A DNA stretch of 64,000 nucleotides from Mycolicibacterium aurum. Its GTDB lineage: Bacteria > Actinomycetota > Actinomycetes > Mycobacteriales > Mycobacteriaceae. Where the stretch lies: assembly GCA_900078775.1 (NCBI GenBank), contig LT549889.1:1364001-1428000 (forward strand), given 5' to 3'. Made by a program: the position numbers and the translations under genes. The notes under the pieces were generated by a model. The model ran no database searches. It saw nothing but the letters and a program-made list of their open reading frames with translations, and had not been told where the DNA came from. This document shows positions 8,732 through 17,697 of the stretch, one piece after another; within the stretch, counting starts at the first letter, position 1, and each line of letters opens with the position of its first letter.

Positions 8732-9544
8732 ATGAACGATCCAGTCGCCCTGCGGGCAGTGGCCGTCCGGCTGGCCGAGCAGGCCGCAACCTTCGTGCGC
8801 ACCCGGCGGGCGGAGGTGTTCGGCGCCGGCGCCCAGCCCGTCGACGCGATCCGCGCCAAGAGCACCCCGACCGATCCGGTGACGGTGGTCGACACCGAGA
8901 CCGAGCGGCTGCTGCGCGAGCTGCTGGCCGAGGAGCGTCCCGACGATCAGGTACTGGGGGAGGAGGAGGGCGGCCCGGAGCAGATCGCGCCCGGTATCCC
9001 GGTCTGGGTGATCGACCCGATCGACGGCACGGTCAACTTCGTCTACGGCATCGAGGCCTATGCGGTGTCGGTGGGCGTGCAGATCGACGGCGTCGCGGTG
9101 GCCGGTGCGGTGGCCAACGCCGCGACCGGCGAGATCTATTCGGCCGCGCTCGGGCACGGGGCCACGGTGACCCGGGACGGGGTGTCAACGACGTTGCGGG
9201 CCAACGCCATCGACGACCTGTCCATGGCCCTGTTGGGTACCGGGTTCTCCTATGAGGCGCAGCGGCGCAGGCGCCAGGCCGCGGTGCTGGCGGCGCTGCT
9301 GCCCGCGGTGCGCGACGTGCGCCGGATCGGGTCCTGCGCGCTGGATCTGTGCATGGTCGCGTCCGGCCGCCTGGACGCCTACTTCGAGGACGACGTGCAC
9401 GTGTGGGACTGGGCGGCCGGGGCCCTGATCGCCGCCGAGGCCGGTGCCGTGGTGCGGCTGCCCGCCGACGACACCGAACCGCTGGTGGCCGCCGCTCCCG
9501 GCATCGCCGCCCGGCTGAACGAGGCGCTGCACCGGGCGGGCTGA
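8732..9544 (+). CDS. suhB: Inositol-1-monophosphatase SuhB
   Basis: 270 residues from the ATG at 8732; longer in-frame sequence upstream is not conserved. The Li+-sensitive phosphatase motifs are all present: TDPVTVVDTETERLL, the metal-binding VLGEEEGG, the core WVIDPIDGTVNFVYGI and the second metal site DVHVWDWAAGALIAAEAG. It supplies free myo-inositol for phosphatidylinositol, mycothiol and lipoarabinomannan. It is divergent from ppgK (73 bp apart) and its 3' end abuts the convergent cei. Confidence 0.93.
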   Translation: MNDPVALRAVAVRLAEQAATFVRTRRAEVFGAGAQPVDAIRAKSTPTDPVTVVDTETERLLRELLAEERPDDQVLGEEEGGPEQIAPGIPVWVIDPIDGTVNFVYGIEAYAVSVGVQIDGVAVAGAVANAATGEIYSAALGHGATVTRDGVSTTLRANAIDDLSMALLGTGFSYEAQRRRRQAAVLAALLPAVRDVRRIGSCALDLCMVASGRLDAYFEDDVHVWDWAAGALIAAEAGAVVRLPADDTEPLVAAAPGIAARLNEALHRAG

Positions 9545-9545
9545 C

Positions 9546-10205
9546 TCAGCAGGTCTGGCTGTGGATCTTGGTCAGCAGCGAGGCGTCGGCCGGCTGGGTG
9601 GCGTCCGGGCGCAGCCCGGCCAGCATGGCGTCGATGTCGTCGCTGCGGCTGAACTCGGTGAACTCGGTGCCCACCGCGAGGTCCACCGCATCGTCGGGGC
9701 GGCCGTCGAGGAACAGTTCGGTGCACGGCGCGACCAGCCACACCGCCGCGGCGGCGGCCTTTCCGGCCTCGCCGAACCGGATCTGGCCCTGGCACTGCAG
9801 CCGGCCGTTGGCGTACACCGGGTCATTGGCCGCGGTGGGCTGGGCGAAGCCGAGGTCACGCAGCGCGCCGGAGACCTCCGCGGCCTGGCCGCCCTGACCG
9901 CTGGCGTTGAGCACCTGCACCCTGGTGTCGGCGAGGCGGGCGGGCATCACATCGGCCAACTCCGCGGGCGGGACCTGCCGGCCCAGCGTCGGCGCGGGGC
10001 CGGTGCTGTCCGGGGCGGGCGGCGGCGGCGGATTGCATGCCACGGCCTCCTGCACCTCGGTGGACTGGTTGAGCGCGACCACCCACACCACACCGGTCAC
10101 CAGGGCCAGGGCCACGAACAGGCATAGCGCGGGAACATGGTTGCGGCGGCGGAACGGACGACCGTGTTTGTCGAACGCCGTGCCCTCGGTGATGGATGCG
10201 ACCAC
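9546..10205 (-). CDS. cei: Envelope integrity protein Cei (LytR C-terminal domain)
   Basis: 219 residues from a GTG at 10203-10205. A basic N-terminus (FDKHGRPFRRRNHVP) precedes one transmembrane helix (ALCLFVALALVTGVVWVVAL, about residues 26-46), a proline-rich linker (NPPPPPAPDSTGPAPT) and a LytR_C domain (VQVLNASGQGGQAAEVSGAL). Rv2700/Cei is known to be needed for cell-envelope integrity; the domain is presumed extracytoplasmic. Cys residues in the outer domain could form disulfides. Confidence 0.88.
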   Translation of the reverse strand: MVASITEGTAFDKHGRPFRRRNHVPALCLFVALALVTGVVWVVALNQSTEVQEAVACNPPPPPAPDSTGPAPTLGRQVPPAELADVMPARLADTRVQVLNASGQGGQAAEVSGALRDLGFAQPTAANDPVYANGRLQCQGQIRFGEAGKAAAAAVWLVAPCTELFLDGRPDDAVDLAVGTEFTEFSRSDDIDAMLAGLRPDATQPADASLLTKIHSQTC

Positions 10206-10380
10206 CCCTGCACCTTAAGGGCAGGCGGGCGGGCCAATCGCCACGGGCGACGAACTCGCTGTGATATAAATCACAGTCAATCTGGGTGGATTCCGGGCAC
10301 GAATTATTTGGTGTAGGCGTTCGACGCTGGTACAAAGCACTGCTGCAAGGGTGCTGCAACCGGTACCGGAGGGGATGAAA

Positions 10381-10683
10381 ATGGCTACCGACTACGACGC
10401 TCCACGGCGAACCGAGACCGACGATGTGTCCGAGGATTCGCTGGAAGAGCTCAAAGCGCGACGTAACGAGGCCCAGTCGGCCGTCGTCGACGTCGATGAA
10501 TCAGAGTCCGCGGAATCGTTCGAACTCCCCGGCGCCGATCTTTCCGGTGAGGAACTGTCGGTTCGTGTCGTGCCGAAGCAGGCCGACGAATTCACCTGCT
10601 CGAGCTGCTTCCTGGTGCACCACCGCAGCCGACTGGCCAGCGAGAAGAACGGCCAGCTGATCTGCACCGACTGCGCGGCCTGA
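10381..10683 (+). CDS. DUF4193 zinc-ribbon protein (Rv2699c-like)
   Basis: 100 residues from the ATG at 10381 (MATDYDAPRR), with a strong GGAGGGGAT ribosome-binding site 9-14 nt upstream. An in-frame ATG two codons earlier is the alternative. The N-terminal half is acidic and probably disordered. The end carries EFTCSSCFLVHH and LICTDCAA, a Cys4 zinc ribbon. It is very highly conserved in mycobacteria and has no assigned function. Confidence 0.9.
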   Translation: MATDYDAPRRTETDDVSEDSLEELKARRNEAQSAVVDVDESESAESFELPGADLSGEELSVRVVPKQADEFTCSSCFLVHHRSRLASEKNGQLICTDCAA

Positions 10684-10694
10684 CCCGCGGGTCA
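10681..10694. terminator. Palindrome made of two convergent stop codons
   Basis: TGACCCGCGGGTCA is a perfect 14-bp palindrome containing the TGA of the DUF4193 gene on the plus strand and, mirrored, the TGA of the DUF3093 gene on the minus strand. It may act as a compact bidirectional terminator. Confidence 0.4.
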
Positions 10695-11186
10695 GCTGCG
10701 CAGCGCGGCCAGCACCCGGTCGGGGTGTCGGCAGCTGACCAACCAGTACGGGGTGGGGTCGTCGGGGTCGTCGAGCACGATGAGCACCATCGGTCCCACC
10801 CAGGCCTTGTGCAGGACGTAGGCGGCCGGGTCGAGTTGTCGACCCAGTGCCGCCGATTTCGCCGATTTCGGCACCTCCGCAGACCGGGCGATGACGCTCA
10901 CCGGCAGGTGGGCATGACCGGCCCACAATTCGACCGTGGGCTTGGCGCCGCCGTCGGTCTCGTCGGCGACCACGCGAATCTCCACCCGGCCGGCCCAGGC
11001 CAGGATCGCCGCCGCCGCGGGCAGCAGCACCGCGAACGGCAGCCACTGGGGTACGCCCTGCACGCCCATGTTCACTTCGGTGGCGATCAGGGCGGCGAGG
11101 CCCAGACCGGGCAGCCAGAACCACAGCGGCAGCCGGAGGCGTTCGCGGTAGCGCACGGTTTGGGTGGTAGCACGCGTGTCGGACAC
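10692..11186 (-). CDS. DUF3093 membrane protein (Rv2698-like)
   Basis: 164 residues from a GTG at 11184-11186 ([20 protein letters not shown]); upstream in-frame codons lie inside dut and were rejected. Two transmembrane segments follow ([18 protein letters not shown] and [19 protein letters not shown]). After them comes a globular part with [29 protein letters not shown] and the end [19 protein letters not shown] [14 protein letters not shown]. Function is unknown. Only 25 bp separate its start from that of the divergent dut. Confidence 0.85.
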   Translation of the reverse strand: MSDTRATTQTVRYRERLRLPLWFWLPGLGLAALIATEVNMGVQGVPQWLPFAVLLPAAAAILAWAGRVEIRVVADETDGGAKPTVELWAGHAHLPVSVIARSAEVPKSAKSAALGRQLDPAAYVLHKAWVGPMVLIVLDDPDDPTPYWLVSCRHPDRVLAALRS

Positions 11187-11211
11187 GTGCCCAAGAGTAA
11201 TCTTTGTCGTC

Positions 11212-11676
11212 GTGCCTACTTCTCTGGCGGTCGTGAGATTGGATCGCGAACTCCCGATGCCCAGCCGCGCCCACGACGGTGACGCCGGCGTCGACCTGTT
11301 CAGCGCCGTCGACCTGGAACTCGCCCCCGGCCGGCGCAGCCTGGTTCCGACCGGGATCGCGGTGGCGATTCCGCACGGAATGGTCGGGTTGATCCATCCG
11401 CGGTCGGGATTGGCGACCCGCGTTGGGCTTTCGATCGTGAACACGCCCGGCACCGTCGACGCCGGTTACCGTGGTGAGATCAAGGTGACACTGATCAACC
11501 TCGACCCCGAGGAGCCGATCGTGGTGCGGCGCGGTGACCGCATCGCACAGCTGCTGGTCCAGCGCGTCGAGCTCCCGGAGCTGGTCGAGGTGACATCATT
11601 CGATGAGGCCGGACTGGCCGAGACCACCCGTGGCGCAGGTGGTCACGGTTCTTCTGGCGGACATTCGAGTTTGTGA
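11212..11676 (+). CDS. dut: Deoxyuridine 5'-triphosphate nucleotidohydrolase
   Basis: 154 residues, the usual trimeric dUTPase length, from the GTG at 11212. All five motifs are visible: [50 protein letters not shown] and the flexible [12 protein letters not shown] that closes over the active site. It hydrolyses dUTP to dUMP and PPi, preventing uracil incorporation and feeding dTMP synthesis. Confidence 0.96.
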   Translation: MPTSLAVVRLDRELPMPSRAHDGDAGVDLFSAVDLELAPGRRSLVPTGIAVAIPHGMVGLIHPRSGLATRVGLSIVNTPGTVDAGYRGEIKVTLINLDPEEPIVVRRGDRIAQLLVQRVELPELVEVTSFDEAGLAETTRGAGGHGSSGGHSSL

Positions 11677-11691
11677 AAGAGGACGATCAAC

Positions 11692-12408
11692 GTGAGTGAC
11701 GAAGCCGAAGACTTCGACGGACCGTTCGACATCGAGGACTTCGATGACCCGGAGGCGGCGAAGCATGCCCGGCTCGATCTCGGATCGGTCCTGGTCCCGA
11801 TGCCCGCGGCCGGTCAGGTGCAGGTCGAACTGACCGACCAGGGTGTGCCCAGTTCGGTGTGGATCGTCACCCCCAACGGGCGGTTCACCATCGCGGCCTA
11901 CGCGGCACCCAAGACGGCCGGGCTGTGGCGTGAGGTGGCCTCCGAGCTCGCCGACTCGCTGCGCAAGGACGGTGCCAAGGTCCGGATCGAGGACGGTCAG
12001 TGGGGCCGCGAGGTGGTCGGTGCGAGCACCAGCGCCCCGCAGGGCCAGCAGCCCGGCGTGGTCCGGTTCATCGGCGTCGACGGATACCGGTGGATGATCC
12101 GCTGCGTGGTCAACGGTCTGCCGGAGAATATCGACGCGCTGGCGGCCGAGGCTCGGGAAGCGTTGCAGGACACCGTGGTTCGCCGTGGCGACACCCCGCT
12201 GCCGGTCCGCACCCCGCTGACCGTGCAGCTGCCCGAGGCGATGGCCGCCCAGCTGCGTGCCGCCGCCGAGCAGGCGCAAGCCCAGGCGCTGGCCCAAGCG
12301 CAGGCGCAGGCGCAGGCTCAGGGGCAGGTGCCGCCGGAGCCCGCGGCGCGCCGCAGCGTCGAGGGTTCGGCGATGCAGCAGATGCGCAGCACCATCACCG
12401 GCGGTTAG
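11692..12408 (+). CDS. DUF3710 protein (Rv2696c-like)
   Basis: 238 residues from a GTG at 11692 with an upstream AGAGGA. The acidic start (EDFDGPFDIEDFDDPE) is followed by the DUF3710 core: LGSVLVPMPAAGQVQVEL, SVWIVTPNGRFTIAAYAAP, WREVASELADSLRKDGA and GVDGYRWMIRCVVNG. A low-complexity Ala/Gln tail (QAQALAQAQAQAQAQGQ) precedes the end. It is probably co-transcribed with dut (15-bp gap). Its stop codon overlaps that of the convergent hydrolase gene. Function unknown. Confidence 0.87.
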   Translation: MSDEAEDFDGPFDIEDFDDPEAAKHARLDLGSVLVPMPAAGQVQVELTDQGVPSSVWIVTPNGRFTIAAYAAPKTAGLWREVASELADSLRKDGAKVRIEDGQWGREVVGASTSAPQGQQPGVVRFIGVDGYRWMIRCVVNGLPENIDALAAEAREALQDTVVRRGDTPLPVRTPLTVQLPEAMAAQLRAAAEQAQAQALAQAQAQAQAQGQVPPEPAARRSVEGSAMQQMRSTITGG

Positions 12409-13106
12409 AGCTCCAACAGGGCGGCGACGCACTGCGCGCCGAGCCGGGCCGGGTCGGCCCCCATCTCGTCGAGCGTGACGGTGCGTAACGCCGCCCGCGG
12501 GGCGGCGGCCACCCATTCCAGCGCGACGTCGATCGGGTGCACCGGGTCGTCGACCGCACCCACCACCCCCATCGGGGTGGTCAGCGCGGTCAGCTGCGCC
12601 ACGGTGGGCGCCACATAGGCGGCGGCCTCGTCCATCGCATCGGGCAGCGCCGGCCACTGCGCCAGCCAGGACCGGGTCAACTCGGCCGCCAACCAGGCCG
12701 GGGTGGACGCCTGCATCTCGGCGACGGTGACCGACAATCCGTTCGCACGCAGCTGGTGGGCCGAGTGGCGGGCGGTCAGCGCGGCCGGGGCGTCGGCCGG
12801 CTCACCGGACCAGGCGGGCAGCGCGATCAACAGGGCCGCGGCCCGGCTGGGGTGGGCCAACGCCCAGGACACCGCCACCGCCGCACCGATGGACACCCCG
12901 CCGGCCACGATCGGCCCGTCGCTGCGGGCGGCCTCGTCGAGCGCCGCGAGATAGCCGGCCACCAGCCGGTTCGGGTCCGGCACCGGTGTGATGAGGCTCG
13001 CACCGACCTCGTGCAGGGCGCCGGAGAAGGCCCGGTAGACGTAGTCGTCATCGGATCCGGTCCCGGCCAGCAGAACCGTTGTCGCGCCGCGTAAGTTGAC
13101 CGCCAT
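12405..13106 (-). CDS. Alpha/beta hydrolase (Rv2695-like)
   Basis: 233 residues from the ATG at 13104-13106, immediately preceded by an alternative GTG. The nucleophile elbow GGVSIGAAVAVSWALAHP (GxSxG) is near residue 67, and a late catalytic Asp/His region is in VGAVDDPVHPIDVALEW. It lacks a signal peptide, so it should be cytoplasmic. The substrate is unknown. Its stop codon is interleaved with that of the DUF3710 gene. Confidence 0.83.
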   Translation of the reverse strand: MAVNLRGATTVLLAGTGSDDDYVYRAFSGALHEVGASLITPVPDPNRLVAGYLAALDEAARSDGPIVAGGVSIGAAVAVSWALAHPSRAAALLIALPAWSGEPADAPAALTARHSAHQLRANGLSVTVAEMQASTPAWLAAELTRSWLAQWPALPDAMDEAAAYVAPTVAQLTALTTPMGVVGAVDDPVHPIDVALEWVAAAPRAALRTVTLDEMGADPARLGAQCVAALLEL

Positions 13107-13225
13107 CACACGATGGTGACACCCCCGCCGCGACACCCGCGCATGACGTGGCGAATAGCAACCAACAGGTCTACGGTGGCGTTGGTCAGGTAGTGCATCC
13201 ACGATGGATCACGGCAGGGAGAGGT

Positions 13226-13597
13226 ATGGCTACGGCCGAAGGGTATCTGCGCCGGCTCACTCGCCGGTTGACCGAGGCCCCCGAACAACTCGACGTCGAG
13301 GAACTCAGCGACGACGCCGCCGCCACCGGCGCGCAGAAGGCGATCGACTGCCGGCGCGGCCAGGAAGTCACCATGGTCGGCACGCTGCGCAGCGTCGAGT
13401 GCAACGCCAAGAACTGTGCCGGCGGGGTGCGCGCGGAACTGTTCGACGGCACCGATGCGGTCACCCTGGTGTGGCTGGGCCAGCGGCGCATCCCCGGGAT
13501 CGAGTCCGGACGCACCCTCCGGGTGAGCGGCCGGCTGGGCAGGCTGGACAGCGGTGCCAAGGCGATCTACAACCCGGTCTACGAGATTCAGAAGTGA
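13226..13597 (+). CDS. OB-fold nucleic-acid-binding protein (Rv2694c-like)
   Basis: 123 residues from the ATG at 13226 behind GGGAGAGG. After a helical start (YLRRLTRRLTEAPEQLDVEE) comes an OB-fold barrel: VTMVGTLRSVECN, VRAELFDGTDAVTLVWLGQR and GRTLRVSGRLGRLD. This is like the tRNA_anti family. A role in nucleic-acid binding is inferred from the fold only. It overlaps the next gene by 4 bp (GTGA), so the two are translationally coupled. Confidence 0.85.
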   Translation: MATAEGYLRRLTRRLTEAPEQLDVEELSDDAAATGAQKAIDCRRGQEVTMVGTLRSVECNAKNCAGGVRAELFDGTDAVTLVWLGQRRIPGIESGRTLRVSGRLGRLDSGAKAIYNPVYEIQK

Positions 13598-14274
13598 CGG
13601 AACCAGACACCACACCCGCGACCGAAGAAGATCCACCCAAGAAGACCGAAGAAGATCCACCCAAGAAGGGCGCGCAGGCCGTCCTGGAGCAGATGGGCGG
13701 CGTCAGCGGCCTGATCTACTCCTCGCTGCCGGTGCTGGTGTTCGTGCCGGTCTCCACCAACGTGGGCCTGATGCCGGCCATCTACGCCGCGCTCGGCACC
13801 GCCGCCCTGGTCATGGTGTGGCGGCTGATCCGCAAGGAATCGCTGCAGCCGGCGGTGTCGGGGTTCATGGGGGTGGGCATCAGCGCGCTGATCGCCTACC
13901 TGGTCGGCGAATCCAAGGGCTACTTCCTGCTGGGCATCTGGTCGTCGCTGGTGTGGGCGTCGGTGTTCGCGCTGTCGGTGCTGATCCGGCGGCCGGTGGT
14001 CGGCTACATCTGGGGCTGGGTCAACAACCACGACCGGGGCTGGCGGCAGGTGCGCCGCGCGGTGGTGGCCTTCGACATCGCCACCCTGACCTGGGTCGCG
14101 GTGTTCGCGTCACGCTTCGTGGTGCAGCACCACCTGTACGACGCCGACGAGACCGGCCTGCTGGGCGTGGCCCGCATCGCGATGGGCTGGCCGCTCACCG
14201 GGGTGGCCGCGGTCATCACCTACTTCGCCATCCGCACCGCGCAGAAGGCGCTGCACGCCCAGGCTCCGGCCTAG
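13594..14274 (+). CDS. DUF3159 membrane protein (Rv2693c-like)
   Basis: 226 residues from the GTG at 13594, overlapping the OB-fold gene. A hydrophilic start contains a duplicated TEEDPPKK motif. The DUF3159 domain (EQMGGVSGLIYSSLPVLVFV, then RKESLQPAVSGFMGVGISAL) spans about six transmembrane helices. The motif RPVVGYIWGW with following HDRGWR is typical. The family resembles intracellular-septation-like membrane proteins and its function is unknown. Its 3' end overlaps convergent ceoC by 4 bp. Confidence 0.87.
   Translation: MTEPDTTPATEEDPPKKTEEDPPKKGAQAVLEQMGGVSGLIYSSLPVLVFVPVSTNVGLMPAIYAALGTAALVMVWRLIRKESLQPAVSGFMGVGISALIAYLVGESKGYFLLGIWSSLVWASVFALSVLIRRPVVGYIWGWVNNHDRGWRQVRRAVVAFDIATLTWVAVFASRFVVQHHLYDADETGLLGVARIAMGWPLTGVAAVITYFAIRTAQKALHAQAPA
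13621..13668 (+). repeat. Perfect 24-bp tandem duplication
   Basis: Two identical 24-bp units (13621-13644 and 13645-13668) encode TEEDPPKK twice at the N-terminus of the DUF3159 protein. The absence of any difference suggests a recent duplication or ongoing slippage. Confidence 0.95.
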
Positions 14275-14936
14275 CGCGGCTGGGGGCGCAGCAGCAGCTC
14301 GCGCAGTTCGTCCTCGGATTCCACGGTCGCCACGAAGACCAACTCGTCGCCGCCTTCGAGCGGCTCATCGCCCTCGGGCACGATCACCCGTTGTCCGCGC
14401 AGGATGGTCACCAGCGAGGCGTCCCGGGGCAGGCTCAGCCGCTTGACGGCCTTACCGCCCCACGGGGTGTCGTCCGGCAGCGTGATCTCGACCAGGTTGG
14501 CCTGTCCCTTGCGGAAGCTCAGCAGCCGCACCAGATCGCCGACCGCGACGGCCTCCTCGACCAGGGAGGCCAGCATCCGCGGGGTGGACACGGCGACGTC
14601 GACGCCCCAGTTCTCGTCGAACAGCCACTCGTTGCGCGGATCGTTCACCCGGGCCACCACCCGGGGCACCGCGAACTCGGTCTTGGCCAGCAGGCTGAGC
14701 ACGACGTTGGCCTTGTCGTCACCGGTCGCGGCGATCACCACGTCGAACTCCTCGAGCTTCACCGATTCCAGCAGGGTGATCTCGCAGGCGTCCCCGAGGC
14801 GCCAGTGCGCCGCCGGGATGTCGTCCACGTCGATGTGTTCGGGATCGCGTTCGAGCAGGGTGACCTCGTGGTTGGCGACGAGCTCTCGGGCGATCGAGCG
14901 GCCCACGGCGCCGGCTCCGGCGATGGCGACTTTCAT
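14271..14936 (-). CDS. ceoC: Potassium-uptake regulator TrkA-type CeoC
   Basis: 221 residues. RCK/TrkA_N Rossmann domain with the dinucleotide motif IAGAGAVGRSIARELV at residue 4 and the acidic ribose-binding end of strand 2 (VTLLERDPEHIDVDDIP). TrkA_C domain in the second half (ANLVEITLPDDTPWGGKAV ... EGGDELVFVATVES). It should gate K+ transport in response to NAD(H) or ATP. Its ATG overlaps the ceoB stop (ATGA), so the pair is co-translated, as Rv2691-Rv2692. Confidence 0.93.
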   Translation of the reverse strand: MKVAIAGAGAVGRSIARELVANHEVTLLERDPEHIDVDDIPAAHWRLGDACEITLLESVKLEEFDVVIAATGDDKANVVLSLLAKTEFAVPRVVARVNDPRNEWLFDENWGVDVAVSTPRMLASLVEEAVAVGDLVRLLSFRKGQANLVEITLPDDTPWGGKAVKRLSLPRDASLVTILRGQRVIVPEGDEPLEGGDELVFVATVESEDELRELLLRPQPR

Positions 14937-15607
14937 CAGCGCTCGTCGTCCTCACTCGGGGGCAGGGCGGAGATGGCCAGGGCCTCGGCGATGTGCCCGG
15001 AGATCGCGGCGATGTACACCTGATCGCCGGCCTGGATGATGGTCTTGGAGTCCGGCAGCAGCCCTGAGCCCAGACGCAGGATGAACGCCACCCGGCCGCC
15101 GGTGGCGGATTCCAGTTCGGTCACCGGGTGCCCGGCCCAGGTCTCGTGCAGCGGAAGCTCGGCGACGCCGACGTTGCCGGACGGGTCCCGCCATTTGGTG
15201 GTCTCGGATTCCCGGGTGAGCACGTTGAGCAGCCGGTCGGTGGTCCATGGCACGGTGGCCACGGTCGGGATGCCCAGGCGCTCGTAGACGGCGGCCCGTT
15301 TGGCGTCGTAGATGCGCGCGACCACGCGTTCCACACCGAAGGTCTCCCGGGCCACCCGGGCCGAGATGATGTTGGAGTTGTCGCCGGAGGACACCGCGGC
15401 GAAGGCGCCCGCCTCTTGGATCCCGGCGCGCAGCAGCACATCCCGGTCGAAGCCCATCCCGAGGACCCGCTCCCCGGGGAATTCGGGGGAGAGCCGGTTG
15501 AACGCGGTGGACTCCCGATCTATCACGGCCACCTCATGGCCGATTCTGGCCAGTCCATCGGCCAGCGACGCGCCGACGCGGCCGCATCCCATCACCACTA
15601 CCCGCAC
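14936..15607 (-). CDS. ceoB: Potassium-uptake regulator TrkA-type CeoB
   Basis: 223 residues. N-terminal Rossmann fold (VVMGCGRVGASLADGLARIG) with Asp-Arg at the second strand (VAVIDRESTAF). The phosphate-side segment SSGDNSNIISARVARETFG and the TrkA_C half (GVAELPLHETWAGHPVTELE, QAGDQVYIAAISGH) follow. It pairs with CeoC in a tandem RCK ring; the membrane channel partner is not in this window. First gene of the two-gene operon. Confidence 0.93.
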   Translation of the reverse strand: MRVVVMGCGRVGASLADGLARIGHEVAVIDRESTAFNRLSPEFPGERVLGMGFDRDVLLRAGIQEAGAFAAVSSGDNSNIISARVARETFGVERVVARIYDAKRAAVYERLGIPTVATVPWTTDRLLNVLTRESETTKWRDPSGNVGVAELPLHETWAGHPVTELESATGGRVAFILRLGSGLLPDSKTIIQAGDQVYIAAISGHIAEALAISALPPSEDDER

Positions 15608-15696
15608 TCTCGGTCCTCTCTGGCCTGCCCAGGAATACCGGCATTACCCACCCGGAACGCTACAGCCAAACCGCTTCGGGCCTAGTGTGGGCACTC

Positions 15697-17697
15697 GTGT
15701 CCAAGCTTTCGACCGCTACCCGGCGGTTGGTCCTGGGGAGACCGTTTCGCAGCGACAAGCTGTCGCACACGCTGCTGCCGAAGCGGATCGCCTTGCCGGT
15801 GTTCGCATCCGACGCCCTGTCCTCGGTCGCCTACGCGCCCGAGGAGATCTTCCTGGTCCTGTCGGTGGCCGGGCTGGCGTCGTACTCGTTCGCGCCGTGG
15901 ATCGGTCTGGCGGTGGCCGCGGTCATGATGATCGTGATCGCCAGCTACCGGCAGAACGTGCACGCCTACCCATCCGGTGGCGGGGACTACGAGGTGGTGA
16001 CCACCAACCTGGGCGGGACCGCCGGGCTGACGGTGGCCAGCGCATTGCTGGTCGACTACGTGCTCACCGTCGCGGTGTCGATGTCCTCGGCGATGGCCAA
16101 CATCGGGTCGGCCGTGCCGTACATCAACCAGCACAAGGTGCTGTTCGCGGTGCTCGCCATCCTGCTGCTGGCCGCGCTGAACCTGCGCGGCATCCGGGAA
16201 TCGGGCACCGCCTTCGCCATCCCGACCTACCTGTTCATGGTCGGCGTGGTCATCATGCTGGGCTGGGGGCTGTTCCAGATCCATGTGCTCGGGGTCCCGT
16301 TGCAGGCCGAGTCCGCGGCGTTCGAGATGCACGCCGACAACGAGCACGAGGATGTGGCGGCGCTGGCCATGATCTTCCTGGTGGCCCGCGCCTTCTCCTC
16401 GGGGTGTGCGGCGCTGACCGGTGTGGAGGCGATCAGCAACGGGGTGCCGGCGTTCAAGAAGCCCAAGGCGCGCAACGCGGCCACCACCCTGCTGATGCTC
16501 GGTGTGATCGCCACCACGTTGTTCATCGGAATCATCATGCTGGCCAAGGAAACCGGGGTGAAGATCGCCGAGCGTCCGCAGGAGCAGCTGGTCGGCGCGC
16601 CGGAGAACTACCACCAGAAGACGCTGATCGCCCAGCTGGCCGATGCGGTGTTCCACGGCTTCCCGCTGGGCTTGTACCTCATCGCCGGGGTCACCGCGCT
16701 GATCCTGGTGCTGGCCGCCAACACCGCGTTCAACGGCTTCCCGGTGCTGGGATCGATTCTGGCCCAGGACCGCTTCCTGCCCCGCCAACTGCACACCCGC
16801 GGTGACCGGCTGGCGTTCTCCAACGGCATCCTCTTCCTGGCGCTGGCCGCCATCGCGTTCGTGGTCGCCTTCCAGGCCGAGGTCACCCATCTGATCCAGC
16901 TCTACATCGTCGGGGTGTTCGTGTCGTTCACGCTCAGCCAGATCGGCATGGTGCGGCACTGGACCCGGTATCTGCGGATCGAGACCGATCCCGCCACCCG
17001 GCGCAATATGCACCGGTCCCGGGTGATCAACGCTGTCGGCGGTCTGTGCACCGGCACCGTGCTGCTGGTGGTGGTGGTCACCAAGTTCGTGGCCGGGGCG
17101 TGGATCGCGATCCTGGCGATGGGCGCGCTGTTCGTCATCATGAAGCTGATCCGGCGGCACTACGACACGGTGGCGCGCGAACTCGAGGAGCAGGAAGCCG
17201 AGTTGGAGGACATCGTGCTGCCCAGCCGCAATCACGCGGTGGTGCTGGTGTCCAAGCTGCATCTGCCGACCCGCCGCGCGCTGGCCTATGCGCGGGCCAC
17301 CCGGCCGGACGTGCTGGAGGCGATCACGGTCAGCGTCGACGACGCCGAGACCCGGGAGCTCGTGCACACCTGGGAGGAGAGCGACGTCAGCACCCCGCTG
17401 AAGGTCATCGCCTCGCCGTACCGCGAGATCACCCGGCCGGTACTGGAGTACGTCAAGCGGGTGACCAAGGAGTCCCCGCGCACGGTGGTCACCGTGTTCA
17501 TCCCCGAATACGTGGTCGGGCACTGGTGGGAACAGGTGCTGCACAATCAGAGCGCGCTGCGGCTCAAGGGCAGGCTGCTCTTCGAGCCGAACGTGATGGT
17601 GACTTCGGTACCCTGGCAGCTCAACTCGTCGGAGCGGCTCAAGACACTGCAGCCGCAGTCCGCGCCCGGCGATGCACGAAGAGGATTTTTGGAGTGA
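15697..17697 (+). CDS. APC-superfamily amino-acid permease (Rv2690c-like)
   Basis: 666 residues from the GTG at 15697 (VSKLSTATRRLVLGRPF); a GTG at 15685 is the alternative. About twelve transmembrane segments, with the first-helix signature SDALSSVAYAPEEIFLVLSV and PSGGGDYEVVTTNLGG. A cytoplasmic C-terminal domain of about 170 residues follows the last helix (from HYDTVARELEEQEAELEDIV to the end). Substrate unknown, probably an amino acid or polyamine. The stop overlaps the start of the RNA methyltransferase gene. Confidence 0.88.
   Translation: MSKLSTATRRLVLGRPFRSDKLSHTLLPKRIALPVFASDALSSVAYAPEEIFLVLSVAGLASYSFAPWIGLAVAAVMMIVIASYRQNVHAYPSGGGDYEVVTTNLGGTAGLTVASALLVDYVLTVAVSMSSAMANIGSAVPYINQHKVLFAVLAILLLAALNLRGIRESGTAFAIPTYLFMVGVVIMLGWGLFQIHVLGVPLQAESAAFEMHADNEHEDVAALAMIFLVARAFSSGCAALTGVEAISNGVPAFKKPKARNAATTLLMLGVIATTLFIGIIMLAKETGVKIAERPQEQLVGAPENYHQKTLIAQLADAVFHGFPLGLYLIAGVTALILVLAANTAFNGFPVLGSILAQDRFLPRQLHTRGDRLAFSNGILFLALAAIAFVVAFQAEVTHLIQLYIVGVFVSFTLSQIGMVRHWTRYLRIETDPATRRNMHRSRVINAVGGLCTGTVLLVVVVTKFVAGAWIAILAMGALFVIMKLIRRHYDTVARELEEQEAELEDIVLPSRNHAVVLVSKLHLPTRRALAYARATRPDVLEAITVSVDDAETRELVHTWEESDVSTPLKVIASPYREITRPVLEYVKRVTKESPRTVVTVFIPEYVVGHWWEQVLHNQSALRLKGRLLFEPNVMVTSVPWQLNSSERLKTLQPQSAPGDARRGFLE

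Noticed and set aside
15682..17544. 620-codon minus-strand ORF opposite the APC permease
   Set aside because: His/Gln/Arg/Gly-rich shadow of a well-supported permease; no domain visible.
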